64,000 nucleotides of DNA from Planococcus sp. APC 4015 (GTDB lineage: Bacteria; Actinomycetota; Actinomycetes; Actinomycetales; Microbacteriaceae), in contig JASDDH010000008.1 in assembly GCA_030407505.1 (NCBI GenBank), positions 1-64,000 of the forward strand, in the 5' to 3' direction. The notes under the pieces were generated by a model. The model was not told the DNA's origin. It was given only the letters and a program-made list of their open reading frames with translations, and made no database searches. Positions within the stretch are counted from its first letter, which is position 1. The number at the start of each line of letters is the position of its first letter. A program made the translations under genes and the position numbers. Positions 29,300 to 38,454 of this stretch are shown piece by piece.

Positions 29300-29899
29300 T
29301 CAGTCGGCGTCATCCGGGACAGGGTCGATCGTCAGCGAGCCCTCGAGGAGCTCGCGGACGCTGCGCTCTCGGACCACCTCGCCCAGGCTCAGGAACGTCT
29401 CGATGCGCTGGAGGCCGCGGATCGGCCAGATGCGATCGAGGAGGAGCACCTGGAGATGCGCGTGGTCGCGTATGCGGAACCGCGCGATCATGTCGAAACT
29501 GCCCGTCACGACGATGAGCTCCGTCAACTCGGGGATCGCGCGGAGCTCCGTGAGGATCTCGGACAGCACGGCATCGGTCGCGAGCGTCATGGGGATGTAC
29601 ACGAGCCCGGGGTACCCCAGAGCCGACCAGTCCACGACCGTGGTGTAGCCCCGGATCACTCCCTGCCGCTCGAGGCGGGCGATCCTCTCACCCACGGCGG
29701 GGGGCGACATGCCGACCTCTCGCGCGAGCTGTCGCTGCGATGCGCGCGGATCGTCGGTGAGGAGGAACAGCAGCTTGCGGTCGATCTCGTCGAGTTCGAC
29801 GACCGGACGGGGCTTTTCGACCTCGCGGGTCATGTTCGACATCGGGGACCGCGGCGCGCGGGCATCCGGCCGCTCGCGGTCGGACTCAGAGCTTGCCAT
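29300..29899 (-). CDS. Lrp/AsnC family transcriptional regulator
   Basis: A 199-residue regulator. After a charged 40-residue N-terminal extension comes the winged HTH (LDEIDRKLLFLLTDDPRAS, then QLAREVGMSPPAVGERI), followed by the ligand-sensing RAM domain with TGSFDMIARF. The start at 29899 has AGGAGA five bases upstream; a start at the methionine nearer the HTH (SNMTREV) would also give a normal-length protein. It lies immediately upstream of the aminotransferase operon on the same strand and probably controls it in response to an amino acid. A second Lrp gene at 49278 controls alanine dehydrogenase. Confidence 0.85.
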   Translation of the reverse strand: MASSESDRERPDARAPRSPMSNMTREVEKPRPVVELDEIDRKLLFLLTDDPRASQRQLAREVGMSPPAVGERIARLERQGVIRGYTTVVDWSALGYPGLVYIPMTLATDAVLSEILTELRAIPELTELIVVTGSFDMIARFRIRDHAHLQVLLLDRIWPIRGLQRIETFLSLGEVVRERSVRELLEGSLTIDPVPDDAD

Positions 29900-30007
29900 G
29901 CCGTCTCCTGATCGTCGTGGGAACGATGTGCGAGCCATCGCGGGGTTCGATTGAGCATACGGTCGTGTCGAGCGCGCCGACCAGGCCGCGGCCACCTCGA
30001 CGATGCC

Positions 30008-31009
30008 TCACCGAGCCTTCAGTCTCGGCAGCACCTCGCGTCCGAGCAGGGTGATTCCCTCGGCCTCGTCCACGCCGTGCGGTGTGCCGAACTCGATGCG
30101 GTCGACACCGGCGTCGATGAGCCGCTGCGCCTGGGCCGCGATGTCATCCGGATCGCCGGCGAACGCGAACAGGTCCAGAACTTCGTCGGGGATGATCGAC
30201 CCCGCATCGGCCCGGCCGTCGCGGAGCCGCTCACGGATCTCCGGGATGAGCCCCTCCGGCAGCTCGACGGTGGGATCGAGCTCGGCGATGACGTCGAGGT
30301 ACATCGCGACCTCGCGACGCGCGAGATCCCGGGCGACGGAGCGATCGCGATCGATGACGGTCACCGCCCCCAGCACGATGCCGATGTCCTCGGGACGACG
30401 ACCGGCCCGATCGGCCCCCACCCTGAGGCGTTCCCGGGTCACGGCGATCATGGCGGGATTGGCCGACCCGCCCAGCTTGATCTCGTCGGCGTGCTCGCCC
30501 GCGAGCGCCGCCCCCTGCGGGCCCCAGGAGCCGACGAGGAACGGCAGACGCCGCGACTCCGACACCAGGCGCACACCCTCGTCCAGGCGGAAGAGCTCAC
30601 CGGGATGACCCGCGCCCTCACCCGCCAGCAGGGCGTCGATGAAGCCCACGGCCTCGCGGAGGTGCGCGACGGGCCGCGTCGGCTGGAGCCCGATGCCGCC
30701 GAGCCATGAGCCGCGCGCGAGTCCGACGTAGGCGCGCCCCCCGCTGTGCGCGTCCAGCAGCGCCGCCTGGTTCGCGATCTCGTACGGGTGCAGGGTGAAG
30801 GGATTCCAGCAGGCGCAGCCCAGTCGGATGCGCTCGGTCGCCCAGGCCATCTCGATGAGCGGCACGATCGAGGACTGGTAGAGCAGGTCGGAGAAGACGC
30901 TCACCCCGGAGAACCCGAGGTTCTCGGCGAGCACGGCCAGCTCGGCGTACGCCCCCCGCGGCTTGTCGGTCTGCAGACCCAGGGTGATGGGGACGCGGTC
31001 GGCGCTCAC
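30008..31009 (-). CDS. LLM-class flavin-dependent oxidoreductase
   Basis: A 333-residue luciferase-like TIM barrel related to 5,10-methylenetetrahydromethanopterin reductase-like proteins (GRAYVGLARGSW, PFLVGSWGPQGAALAGEHADE). The GTG start at 31009 overlaps the stop of the TIGR04076 gene by 4 bp. It ends the unit amidohydrolase-TIGR04076-LLM. It is only distantly similar to the LLM protein at 26964, so the two are unlikely to be recent duplicates. Cofactor (FMN or F420) and substrate are unknown. Confidence 0.85.
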   Translation of the reverse strand: MSADRVPITLGLQTDKPRGAYAELAVLAENLGFSGVSVFSDLLYQSSIVPLIEMAWATERIRLGCACWNPFTLHPYEIANQAALLDAHSGGRAYVGLARGSWLGGIGLQPTRPVAHLREAVGFIDALLAGEGAGHPGELFRLDEGVRLVSESRRLPFLVGSWGPQGAALAGEHADEIKLGGSANPAMIAVTRERLRVGADRAGRRPEDIGIVLGAVTVIDRDRSVARDLARREVAMYLDVIAELDPTVELPEGLIPEIRERLRDGRADAGSIIPDEVLDLFAFAGDPDDIAAQAQRLIDAGVDRIEFGTPHGVDEAEGITLLGREVLPRLKAR

Positions 31010-31332
31010 GTGAGGTCCGCCGAGTTCATGCGTGTCGTCCCGGTCCGCACGATCCGCATCACCAGGCGCTCGTCAGGATCCGGGCACGCCACCTCGCTGT
31101 CGCGCTCGAGCCAGTCGCCCGGCGGAAGGGCGCGCTGCTTCGCCGGGATCAGCGGAAGCGCCGCCGAGAGGGCGTAGAGGCAGAAATGGCCCTCGCCCGG
31201 GATGCGCAGCTCGTTGCTGCCCGTCACGGTGAAGCGGTCCCCGACGTGCATCCCGCACACCGAACGACCCTCGATCCGGTCCACCACGACGTCGAGGTCG
31301 TACAGCTCCATGTCGCCGTCGGAGCCGGTCAT
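31006..31332 (-). CDS. TIGR04076 family small protein
   Basis: A 108-residue protein that matches the TIGR04076 family as I remember it. Features are an N-terminal YDLDVVVDRIEGRSVCGMHVGD segment shortened here by its family logic, a PGEGHFCLYAL strand with one conserved cysteine, and a C-terminal CPDPDERLVMRIVR stretch. Two to three cysteines suggest a possible metal or redox role, but no function is established. The gene overlaps both neighbours by 4 bp, between an amidohydrolase and an LLM oxidoreductase, so it is probably an accessory to one of them. Confidence 0.7.
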   Translation of the reverse strand: MTGSDGDMELYDLDVVVDRIEGRSVCGMHVGDRFTVTGSNELRIPGEGHFCLYALSAALPLIPAKQRALPPGDWLERDSEVACPDPDERLVMRIVRTGTTRMNSADLT

Positions 31333-32567
31333 CGGCGCACCCGCCCGTCATCGCGCACGACGACGCCGCCCTGCATGACGAAGTCCAGCGAGCGCAGGGC
31401 CGACGGCGAGGTCAGTGGGTCCTCCGGCATCGCGATGAGGTCGGCCCACTTGCCCTCGGAGATGCTCCCCGCGTGCGCGTCGATCCCGAGCCATTCCGCG
31501 GGGCCGAGCGTCCCCGCGCGGAGCGTCGAGGCGGCATCCAGCCCGAATGCGTGCATGTGCTCGAGCTCCCGGACCGCGGCGGACGTGCCCTCGAAGGGCC
31601 AGAACGGCGGCATGTCGCTGCCCAGGAGCACCTCGACGCCCGCCTCCAGCGCCATCCGGTACGACGCGATGTGGCGCTCCCCCGCTCCGAGCGAGCGCTC
31701 CTGCATCCACGCGGGGACGCCGAGCTCGTCGAAGAACGCCCCGGCGCGCGTGACGATCAGCGTCGGCACGAGCGCCGTGCCCGCCTCGGCCATCGCGCGG
31801 CACACTTCCGGCGTGAGCTCGTACCCGTGCTCGACGCAGTCGAGGCCGAGCCTGACCGCCTCGTCGATCACCGCGGCGGGGCCGGCGTGCGCGGTGACCT
31901 TGCGGCCCCACGCGTGCGCGGTCGAGATCGCCGCCGACATCTCGGCGCTGGTCAGCTGCGGGGTCGAGATGGTCTCGTGCTCTCCCGCGATACCGCCCGA
32001 GATCATGAGCTTGATCAGATCGGCTCCGGCCCGGATCTGCGTGCGCACCCCGCGGGCGAACGAGTCGGCGCCGTCGCACTCCTCGGTGTCGTCGGACCCG
32101 TGGCCGTGGCCCCCGGTGCATGCCAGGGCGCGGCCCGCGGTGTAGATCCGCGGCCCCTGCACCCAGCCCCCTTCGATCGCGCGTCGCAGAGCGAAGTCCG
32201 CGTGCGCCTTCTCGGCGACGCAGCGCACCGTGGTGATGCCGTTGAGGAGCGTGCGGCGGGCGCCGTCGGCCATGTAGAGCGCGATGCCCGCGGCATCCAT
32301 CGCCTCGAGCTCCTGCCCCACCGGTCCCGGCAGGGAGAGCGAGAAGTGCGTGTGCATGTTGATGAGGCCGGGGGCGACGAAAGCCCCGCCCATCTCGAGC
32401 ACGGGCAGGTCGGACGCGGGCGCCTGCTCGGAGACGATCTCGGCGATCACGCCGTCCCTGATGCGCACGGCCACCCCCGTGCGCACGACTCCGTCTTCGA
32501 CGTCGACGAGCCGCACATCGCGCAGCTCGGCATCGCCGCTGGTCTTCAGGGACGTCACCACAGTCAC
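31329..32567 (-). CDS. metal-dependent amidohydrolase
   Basis: A 412-residue amidohydrolase-superfamily enzyme (imidazolonepropionase/prolidase-like branch). The metal-binding HxH is at H72/H74 (NMHTH); further candidate ligands are a histidine in KVTAHAG, one in VEHGYE, and the late aspartate in LGSDMPP. An N-terminal composite beta domain (residues 12-65) is also present. The GTG start at 32567 is preceded by GAGGAG. It likely hydrolyses a C-N bond of a cyclic or peptide-like substrate in the cytoplasm. It lies 31 bp downstream of the peptide-type transporter ATPase and is coupled to the TIGR04076 gene, suggesting that it acts on the imported compound. Confidence 0.85.
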   Translation of the reverse strand: MTVVTSLKTSGDAELRDVRLVDVEDGVVRTGVAVRIRDGVIAEIVSEQAPASDLPVLEMGGAFVAPGLINMHTHFSLSLPGPVGQELEAMDAAGIALYMADGARRTLLNGITTVRCVAEKAHADFALRRAIEGGWVQGPRIYTAGRALACTGGHGHGSDDTEECDGADSFARGVRTQIRAGADLIKLMISGGIAGEHETISTPQLTSAEMSAAISTAHAWGRKVTAHAGPAAVIDEAVRLGLDCVEHGYELTPEVCRAMAEAGTALVPTLIVTRAGAFFDELGVPAWMQERSLGAGERHIASYRMALEAGVEVLLGSDMPPFWPFEGTSAAVRELEHMHAFGLDAASTLRAGTLGPAEWLGIDAHAGSISEGKWADLIAMPEDPLTSPSALRSLDFVMQGGVVVRDDGRVRR

Positions 32568-32598
32568 GGGCGCCGCTCCTCTCTGCTCGGCGTCACGG

Positions 32599-33471
32599 TC
32601 ACGAGGCGACCAGCGCCTCAGCCGCCACGAGGTGTCCGGGGCCGCACTCCACCAGACGCGCGTCGTCGTCGCTCACGACGACGGGGGCGCTGCGTCCGGG
32701 CTCGGACGGCATGGGGGCGTCACGCCCCAGCCGCGGGATGGCGCCGATGAGAGCACGGGTGTACGGATGCCGGGGCTGCGCCCAGATCGCATCCGTCGGG
32801 CCCATCTCCACGATCCGGCCGAAGTACATCACCGCGATGCGGTCCGCGATCACCCGCAGCCCGGAGAGATCGTGGGAGATCATCAGGAGCGCCACGCCGC
32901 GGGAGGCGGCGGTGTCGGAGAGGAGACCGGCGACCTGGAGCCTCGTCGAGGCGTCGAGGGCAGACACGGGCTCGTCGGCGACGATCACGCGCGGCTCCGA
33001 GGCGAGGGCGCGCGCGATGGCGATACGCTGCCGCTGCCCGCCCGAGAACTGGTGCGGGAAGCGATCCGCGGCGGCTCCCGGCAGTCCCACCGATTCGAGC
33101 AGCTCGCGCACGCGGTCCGCGCCGCCGCGTCCCGGAACGGCGTCCTGGATCTGGCGGCCGATGCGCCGGCGCGGGTTCAGCGACGAGTAGGGGTCCTGGA
33201 AGACCATCTGCACGGCGCGGTCGGCGACCGGACGCGCACGTCGACGAAGCGGCGCGATCGCGCGACCCTCCACCAGGATGCGACCGGAATCGAGGGGGTT
33301 GAGGCCCACGATCGCGCGACCCAGCGAGGACTTGCCGCACCCGGACTCGCCGACCAGACCCAGCACCTCGCCGGCCTCGACATGGAGCGAGACTCCGCCG
33401 ACGGCGCGCACGGTGGGGCGCCCGGGAACCTTGTACTCGACGACCGCGTCCTCGACCCGCAGAGCGGTCAC
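32599..33471 (-). CDS. peptide-type ABC transporter ATP-binding protein (DppF/OppF type)
   Basis: A 290-residue ATPase with Walker A GESGCGKS, signature FSGGQRQ, a Walker B with VIVADE and the SLNPRRRIG segment typical of OppF. The C-terminal 30 residues after HPYTRALIG are short and non-conserved. The GTG start at 33471 overlaps the OppD-type stop by 4 bp (GTGA). It forms a heterodimer with the ATPase at 33468 to drive the permeases at 34250 and 35161. Confidence 0.88.
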   Translation of the reverse strand: MTALRVEDAVVEYKVPGRPTVRAVGGVSLHVEAGEVLGLVGESGCGKSSLGRAIVGLNPLDSGRILVEGRAIAPLRRRARPVADRAVQMVFQDPYSSLNPRRRIGRQIQDAVPGRGGADRVRELLESVGLPGAAADRFPHQFSGGQRQRIAIARALASEPRVIVADEPVSALDASTRLQVAGLLSDTAASRGVALLMISHDLSGLRVIADRIAVMYFGRIVEMGPTDAIWAQPRHPYTRALIGAIPRLGRDAPMPSEPGRSAPVVVSDDDARLVECGPGHLVAAEALVAS

Positions 33472-34250
33472 CGCGTCACCTCCGTGTCGGGGAGCGCGTC
33501 CACGAGGGCGCGCGTGTACTCGTGCTGCGGGTCGGCCAGCACGTCGCGGGACCGACCCGACTCGACCACCTTCCCCGACCTCATGACGTACAGGCGGTCC
33601 GAGACGACGTTCATGACCGCCAGGTCGTGCGTGATGAAGAGCATCGCCATGCCGAGCTCGACCCGCAGACTCTGCAGGAGGTTCAGGATGCCGGCCTGCA
33701 CCGTGACGTCGAGCGCGGTCGTGACCTCGTCGGCGACGAGCAGCTCGGGTTCGCACGCCAGGGCCGAGGCGATCGCGATGCGCTGGCGCATACCGCCGGA
33801 GAAGCGGTGGGGATACGAGCGGATCGCGACCTGGGGGTCGGGGATGCGCACGCGGTCCAGCAGCTCGATCGCCCGCTCACGCGCCTGGCGGCGATTCATC
33901 TCGCGATGCACGCGCTGGTGCTCGGTGAGCTGCCGCTCGATCGTGAGCATCGGATGCAGCGACGTCATCGGATCCTGGAACACCATCGCGACGCGATCCC
34001 CGCGCAGCGCCCTCAGTTCCTTCGTCGACAGGGACAGCACGTCCGCGCCGTCGAAGACCACCTTCCCGGACACCGTGGCGTTGTCGGGCACGAAGCCGAG
34101 GGCCGTCAGCGCGGTCAGCGTCTTTCCGCTGCCGCTCTCTCCGGCCAGGCCCACGACCTCGCCGGGGCCGACCGTGATGTCGACGCCGTCGACGAGGGCG
34201 CGGCCGCCGAGGCCGATGCGCAGGTCGCGGATGTCGAGGAGGGCGTCCAT
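33468..34250 (-). CDS. peptide-type ABC transporter ATP-binding protein (DppD/OppD type)
   Basis: A 260-residue ATPase with Walker A GESGSGKT, signature FSGGMRQ and a Walker B with LLVADE. It lacks the long OppD C-terminal extension and the cysteine-rich segment seen in the fused ATPase at 21434, ending soon after HEYTRALVDALP. The ATG at 34250 overlaps the permease stop by one base (TGATG), so translation is coupled. Confidence 0.88.
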   Translation of the reverse strand: MDALLDIRDLRIGLGGRALVDGVDITVGPGEVVGLAGESGSGKTLTALTALGFVPDNATVSGKVVFDGADVLSLSTKELRALRGDRVAMVFQDPMTSLHPMLTIERQLTEHQRVHREMNRRQARERAIELLDRVRIPDPQVAIRSYPHRFSGGMRQRIAIASALACEPELLVADEVTTALDVTVQAGILNLLQSLRVELGMAMLFITHDLAVMNVVSDRLYVMRSGKVVESGRSRDVLADPQHEYTRALVDALPDTEVTR

Positions 34251-35164
34251 CACAGCTCCATGGCCTGCACGGCGCGCGACGTGCGGGGGTCGAGGGCGTC
34301 GCGGAGCGAGTCGCCGATGAAGTTGAACGCGAGGACGACGCTGAGGATCGCCAGACCCGGGAACAGCGCGACCCAGTAGTTGTAGAAGACGCGGGATCCC
34401 TCGGAGACCATGGCGCCCCACTCCGGCGTCGGCGGAACGGCGCCGAGACCGAGGTAGCTGAGCCCGCTCAGGAGCAGGATCGCGTTGCCCAGCTCAAGCG
34501 TGGAGATGACCGCGATCGGTCCGAGGATGTTGGGCGCGATGTCACGGCCGAGGGTACGGATCGACGAGGCCCCGACCAGACGCGACGCGGCGATGAAGTT
34601 GCTGTCGCGCAGTCCGATCACGAGCGAGCGCGTGACGCGGGCGTAGGCCGGCCACGAGACGACGACGATCGCGAGGACGGCGTTGACCAGCGACGGGCCC
34701 AGAGCCGCGGAGACCGCCATGGCGAGGATGATCGCGGGGAACGCGAAGAAGAGATCGACGATGCGCATCAGCACGGCATCGACCACGCCGCCGAAGTATC
34801 CGGCGATCGCGCCGATCGTCGCGCCAACCGCCAATGAGAGGGCGACGAGCATGACCGCGATCGGGATGCTGATGCGCGCGCCGTAGATCACGCGCGACAG
34901 GACGTCGCGGCCCACGCCGTCCGTGCCGAACCAGTGCTCGGGCGACGGCGGCAGGAATCGCGCCGAGTCCTGCGCGAGCGGGTCGTACGGGGCGAGGAAC
35001 GGCGCGAAGACGATGACGATGAGCCAGAACGCGACGATCACGATCCCCACGACCGCGAGCGGACGCCGCCACGCCGCCGGCAGCCGCCACCGCGGCATCC
35101 AGCGTCGTCCGTCGGTCGAGGCGATCGGGTCGACCGTGTCGAAGGCCTTCTCTGTCGTGCTCAT
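34250..35164 (-). CDS. peptide-type ABC transporter permease (DppC family)
   Basis: A 304-residue permease with an N-terminal cytoplasmic segment, the first helix at about 35-58, and the transport domain with HWFGTDGVGRDVLSR and GLGAVPPTPEWG, DppC hallmarks. The EAA loop (SNFIAASRLVGASS) contacts the ATPases. It overlaps the DppB-type gene by 4 bp at its start and OppD by 1 bp at its end. Confidence 0.9.
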   Translation of the reverse strand: MSTTEKAFDTVDPIASTDGRRWMPRWRLPAAWRRPLAVVGIVIVAFWLIVIVFAPFLAPYDPLAQDSARFLPPSPEHWFGTDGVGRDVLSRVIYGARISIPIAVMLVALSLAVGATIGAIAGYFGGVVDAVLMRIVDLFFAFPAIILAMAVSAALGPSLVNAVLAIVVVSWPAYARVTRSLVIGLRDSNFIAASRLVGASSIRTLGRDIAPNILGPIAVISTLELGNAILLLSGLSYLGLGAVPPTPEWGAMVSEGSRVFYNYWVALFPGLAILSVVLAFNFIGDSLRDALDPRTSRAVQAMEL

Positions 35165-36174
35165 GCGCGTCGGATCCTCGGGTCGATGACGCCGTACAGG
35201 ATGTCTGTGACGAGGTTCACGACGATGTAGATGAGGGCGACGAAGATCGTCACTCCCACGATGGCTGCCAGATCCAGGGTGGATGCCGCCCGGTAGGCGT
35301 ACGAGCCGATGCCCGGCCAGGCGAAGATCTGCTCGACCAGGACGGTTCCGGCCAGCAGCGAGGCGAACGCGGTGCCGACGACGGTGATGACCGGCACGAG
35401 CGCGCCTCGCAGCACGTGGCCGAAGACCACCTGGGGCCCGCTCAGGCCTTTCGCCTCGGCGGCGCGGATGTACTCCTGCCCCAGGACGTCGAGCACCGAT
35501 GCCCGGGTGAAGCGCATGAGCAGGCCGACCATCGGCGCGGACAGGACGATGGCGGGGAGGATCAGGTGCGTGACGGCCTGCACGAACAGCGGCAGGTCGC
35601 CCGCGATGAGCGAATCGATCGTGAAGAAGCCGGTCACCCGCGGGGGCGGGATCGCGCCGGCGTTCAGCCGACCCGAGGACGGGAACCAGCGCAGCTGGGT
35701 GGAGAAGATCGCCGTCGCGATGAGGGCGAACCAGAAGATCGGGATCGACACGCCGCCCAGGCTGACGGCCCGCAGCACGTTGTCGACGGGGCGGTTGGCC
35801 CGCAGAGCGGCCACGATGCCCAAGCCGCCGCCGACGAGGACAGCGATGATCGTCGCGGCGAGCGCGAGCTCGGCCGAGGCCGGGCCGAACAGCTGGAGGT
35901 CGGTCAGCACCGGCCTCGCGGTCTGGACCGACTCGCCCAGGTCTCCGCGGAAGATCCCGCCGAGGTAGATGAAGAACTGCTCGTAAAGGGGCCGGTCCAG
36001 GCCCAGGCGCTCGCGCATCGCCGCGACCAGCTCGGGGTCGGCCGCGGCGCGCTCGCCCAGGCGCGCGGTCGCCGCGTCGCCCGGAAGGATCGCCGTGAGG
36101 GCGAACGCGACCAGCACCGTGCCGATGACGAGCAGCACGGCTGCGCCCAAGCGCTTGGCGATGAACAGCGCCAC
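35161..36174 (-). CDS. peptide-type ABC transporter permease (DppB family)
   Basis: A 337-residue permease with an N-terminal helix, a large first periplasmic loop, and the EAA loop GQEYIRAAEAKGLSG. The GTG start at 36174 has an AGGTGA ribosome site. The gene is separated from the binding-protein gene upstream by 88 bp, which hold a strong hairpin (36212-36257). Expression relative to the binding protein may therefore be reduced by partial termination. Confidence 0.9.
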   Translation of the reverse strand: MALFIAKRLGAAVLLVIGTVLVAFALTAILPGDAATARLGERAAADPELVAAMRERLGLDRPLYEQFFIYLGGIFRGDLGESVQTARPVLTDLQLFGPASAELALAATIIAVLVGGGLGIVAALRANRPVDNVLRAVSLGGVSIPIFWFALIATAIFSTQLRWFPSSGRLNAGAIPPPRVTGFFTIDSLIAGDLPLFVQAVTHLILPAIVLSAPMVGLLMRFTRASVLDVLGQEYIRAAEAKGLSGPQVVFGHVLRGALVPVITVVGTAFASLLAGTVLVEQIFAWPGIGSYAYRAASTLDLAAIVGVTIFVALIYIVVNLVTDILYGVIDPRIRRA

Positions 36175-36211
36175 GCGTCACCTCGGATCTGTCGGAGGAA
36201 GGGATGGAGGT

Positions 36212-36257
36212 CGCACGCGCCGCCCCGAGGGGTGTCTCCCCTCGGGGCGGGCGTGCG
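36212..36257 (-). terminator. strong hairpin between binding protein and permease genes
   Basis: A 13-bp inner stem (36220-36232 with 36238-36250, loop TGTCT) is extended by a 7-bp outer stem (36212-36218 with 36251-36257). It begins six bases after the binding-protein stop. No T-run follows, so it may act as a partial terminator or as a 3' stabiliser that raises binding-protein mRNA over permease mRNA, a common arrangement. Confidence 0.65.
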
Positions 36258-36262
36258 ATGGA

Positions 36263-37846
36263 TCAGCGGCCGATGGCCGCGATGTCCAGCGAGAATACCG
36301 GGTCGTACTTCACTTCGCCGACGGCCGACGTGGCAACGACGGATGCCGCGGGCTGGAACAGCGGGAGGATGACGCCCGCCTCGTTGTGCAGCTCCTGGAA
36401 CTGCTGGTACAGCGCCTCACGCGTGGCCGGGTCGGTCTCGGTCGAGACCTCGGCCATGACGGCCTCGAGCTCGGGGTCGGATCCCGCCGCCCATCCGGCA
36501 CGCAGACCGACGATCTCACCCGGACCGAAGGCCAGGTAGTCGGCGGAGTCCGGGTAGTCGGGGTTCCAGAGCCAGAGGCCCATCTGCTCCGTGCCGGCGC
36601 GGTAGCTCTCGAGCGTGGTCGCGATCGGACCGGGCTTGAGGTTGACCGTGATGCCGACCTCGGCCAGCTGGGCGGCGATGCGCTCCGCGAACGGACCCAT
36701 CGACAGGCCGTTGCTGGAGAAGTCGCTCGCGTACTCGAGATCGACCGTGAGGTTGCTGCCCGCACGGGCAGCCGCCGCCGTGGCCCGCTCGACGTCGCGC
36801 TCGACGGCCGCATCGGCGCCGAGGGCTCCGAGATACGACGACGGGACGATGCCGTAGGCGCGCTCCGCGCCCTCGCCGGCGAGCTCGAGGATGCCGTCGA
36901 AGTCCAGACCGTACTTGACCGCTTCGCGGAAGTCGGCGTTCGAGGTGATCTGCGAGACCGCGGGATCGGCGTTGAGGAACACGAAGAAGATCGTGGGCGA
37001 CTGCGACGTGCTCACGACGACGTCGCCGCCGAGACCCGCGATCTGGTCGGAGCCGAGGTCGAGGGCGACGTCGGCCGTGCCGCTCTGGACGTCCATGAGC
37101 TGGGCCTCGGCCGTGGCGTTGCGCAACACCACCCGGTCGTACACCGGGGCCTCGCCCCAGTACTCGGGGTTGGCGACGAGGACCGTCTCGGTGGTCGTGT
37201 CGAACGACTCGATCATGTACGGGCCGCTGCCGGCCGAGGTCTCGTTGAGGAACTCCTCGGCGGTGTCGCTGTCGGCGGCTCCCTCGGCGTCGGTGCCGCC
37301 GTTCTCGCTGACCAGGGCGCTGTTGACGATACCGAGCGTCGGGCTCGTCACGATGGCGGGGACGGCGGTGTTCGGCTCTTCGGACGTGATGACGACGGTC
37401 GTCTCATCCGGCGCCTCGACCGACAGGCCCGACATCAGGAACGATCCGTTGCCCTGGACGTTCTTCACGCGGTCGAGGGAGAACACCACATCGGCGGACG
37501 TGAGCGGCGTCCCGTCCGAGAACGTGATGCCGTCGCGGATCGTGAACGTGTACTCCGTCGCGTCGTCGTTGACCGTCCACTCCGAGGCGACGCTCGGGAG
37601 CGGCTCCTCGGCGTTGCCGTCCGCGAACGTCAGCAGGCTGTCGTAGACGGCGTGCAGCACGATCCCGCCCGTCGTCTCGAACATGCGCGCGGGGTCGGCG
37701 GTGACGAGGTCGAAGGACTTGTCGATGATGAGCGATTCGGCCGGGGTGGACGACTCGTCTTCGGCGGGGGCGGCGCACCCGCTGGCGATGAGGGCGACCG
37801 CGGCGATGACGGCTGCCGCGCCGGCCAGTTTCACAGAGCGCTTCAC
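36263..37846 (-). CDS. peptide-type ABC transporter substrate-binding lipoprotein
   Basis: A 527-residue family-5 solute-binding protein. The signal is MKRSVK plus a hydrophobic core with lipobox ASGC (lipidated cysteine about residue 24). The mature part shows SBP_bac_5 features such as YTFTIRDGITFSDGTPLTS. The GTG start at 37846 has GAGGAA upstream and overlaps the NTF2-like stop by 4 bp. The ligand is not known. The genes downstream (permeases, ATPases, amidohydrolase, LLM oxidoreductase) suggest that a compound is imported, hydrolysed and oxidised. Confidence 0.88.
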   Translation of the reverse strand: MKRSVKLAGAAAVIAAVALIASGCAAPAEDESSTPAESLIIDKSFDLVTADPARMFETTGGIVLHAVYDSLLTFADGNAEEPLPSVASEWTVNDDATEYTFTIRDGITFSDGTPLTSADVVFSLDRVKNVQGNGSFLMSGLSVEAPDETTVVITSEEPNTAVPAIVTSPTLGIVNSALVSENGGTDAEGAADSDTAEEFLNETSAGSGPYMIESFDTTTETVLVANPEYWGEAPVYDRVVLRNATAEAQLMDVQSGTADVALDLGSDQIAGLGGDVVVSTSQSPTIFFVFLNADPAVSQITSNADFREAVKYGLDFDGILELAGEGAERAYGIVPSSYLGALGADAAVERDVERATAAAARAGSNLTVDLEYASDFSSNGLSMGPFAERIAAQLAEVGITVNLKPGPIATTLESYRAGTEQMGLWLWNPDYPDSADYLAFGPGEIVGLRAGWAAGSDPELEAVMAEVSTETDPATREALYQQFQELHNEAGVILPLFQPAASVVATSAVGEVKYDPVFSLDIAAIGR

Positions 37847-38289
37847 TGTGGTTCCTCTTTCTCGGTGGTGGGGGTGTTCGGGTGTTCGGGCAGGACGTCT
37901 TCGTGGTTGTGGACGACGAGCCAACGGCCGTCGCGGCGCTGCCACACAGCGGTGTTGCGTACGCGTTCGGGCGCCGCGGTGGGGTCGACGAAGCGCACGA
38001 CGAAGGTGTGCCGGACGAGGGCGATGTCGCCCCAGACGTCGACGATCGGGTCGGTCACATCGATCCCCGACACCGCGCCGACGCTCCCCGCGGGGCGCGC
38101 GTCGCGCAGGGCGTTGAGGCCTGTCAGCCCGTGCACGAGCGGCTCGTGCTCGGTGTCCCAGAGCGTGACGTCGTCGGCGATGAAGCTGTCGGCGCGCGCG
38201 CGATCGGATGTGAGGTACGCGTCGTACATCTCGTGGACGGCGCGACTCAGCCATTCGACGTCGGTCGACGTATCGGCACGGTCTGACAT
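37843..38289 (-). CDS. NTF2-like / SnoaL-fold protein
   Basis: A 148-residue protein of the NTF2-like superfamily (DUF4440/SnoaL type): an alpha-beta cone with LSRAVHEMYDAYLTSDRARA at the N-terminus, and VVRFVDPT and NTAVWQRRDGRWLVVHNHED at the C-terminus. I chose the ATG at 38289, four codons inside an upstream ATG, because TGAGGAGACCT precedes it. It opens the transporter operon with a 4-bp overlap to the binding-protein gene. Proteins of this fold can be isomerases, dehydratases or ligand-binding accessories; the role here is unknown. Confidence 0.75.
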   Translation of the reverse strand: MSDRADTSTDVEWLSRAVHEMYDAYLTSDRARADSFIADDVTLWDTEHEPLVHGLTGLNALRDARPAGSVGAVSGIDVTDPIVDVWGDIALVRHTFVVRFVDPTAAPERVRNTAVWQRRDGRWLVVHNHEDVLPEHPNTPTTEKEEPQ

Positions 38290-38454
38290 AGGTCTCCTCA
38301 CCTCGTTGTACGGAACCCTAGCGGGTGATCATCACATGAAAAGCATGGATGTGTTTCCAGCATGTTTTGGGAGGTTGTGATCGAAATGAGACTTACATTC
38401 GGTCAGCATTCCGAACTCCTTCCTGTCGAGTGATTCGGCGGCCGAATCAGGTCC

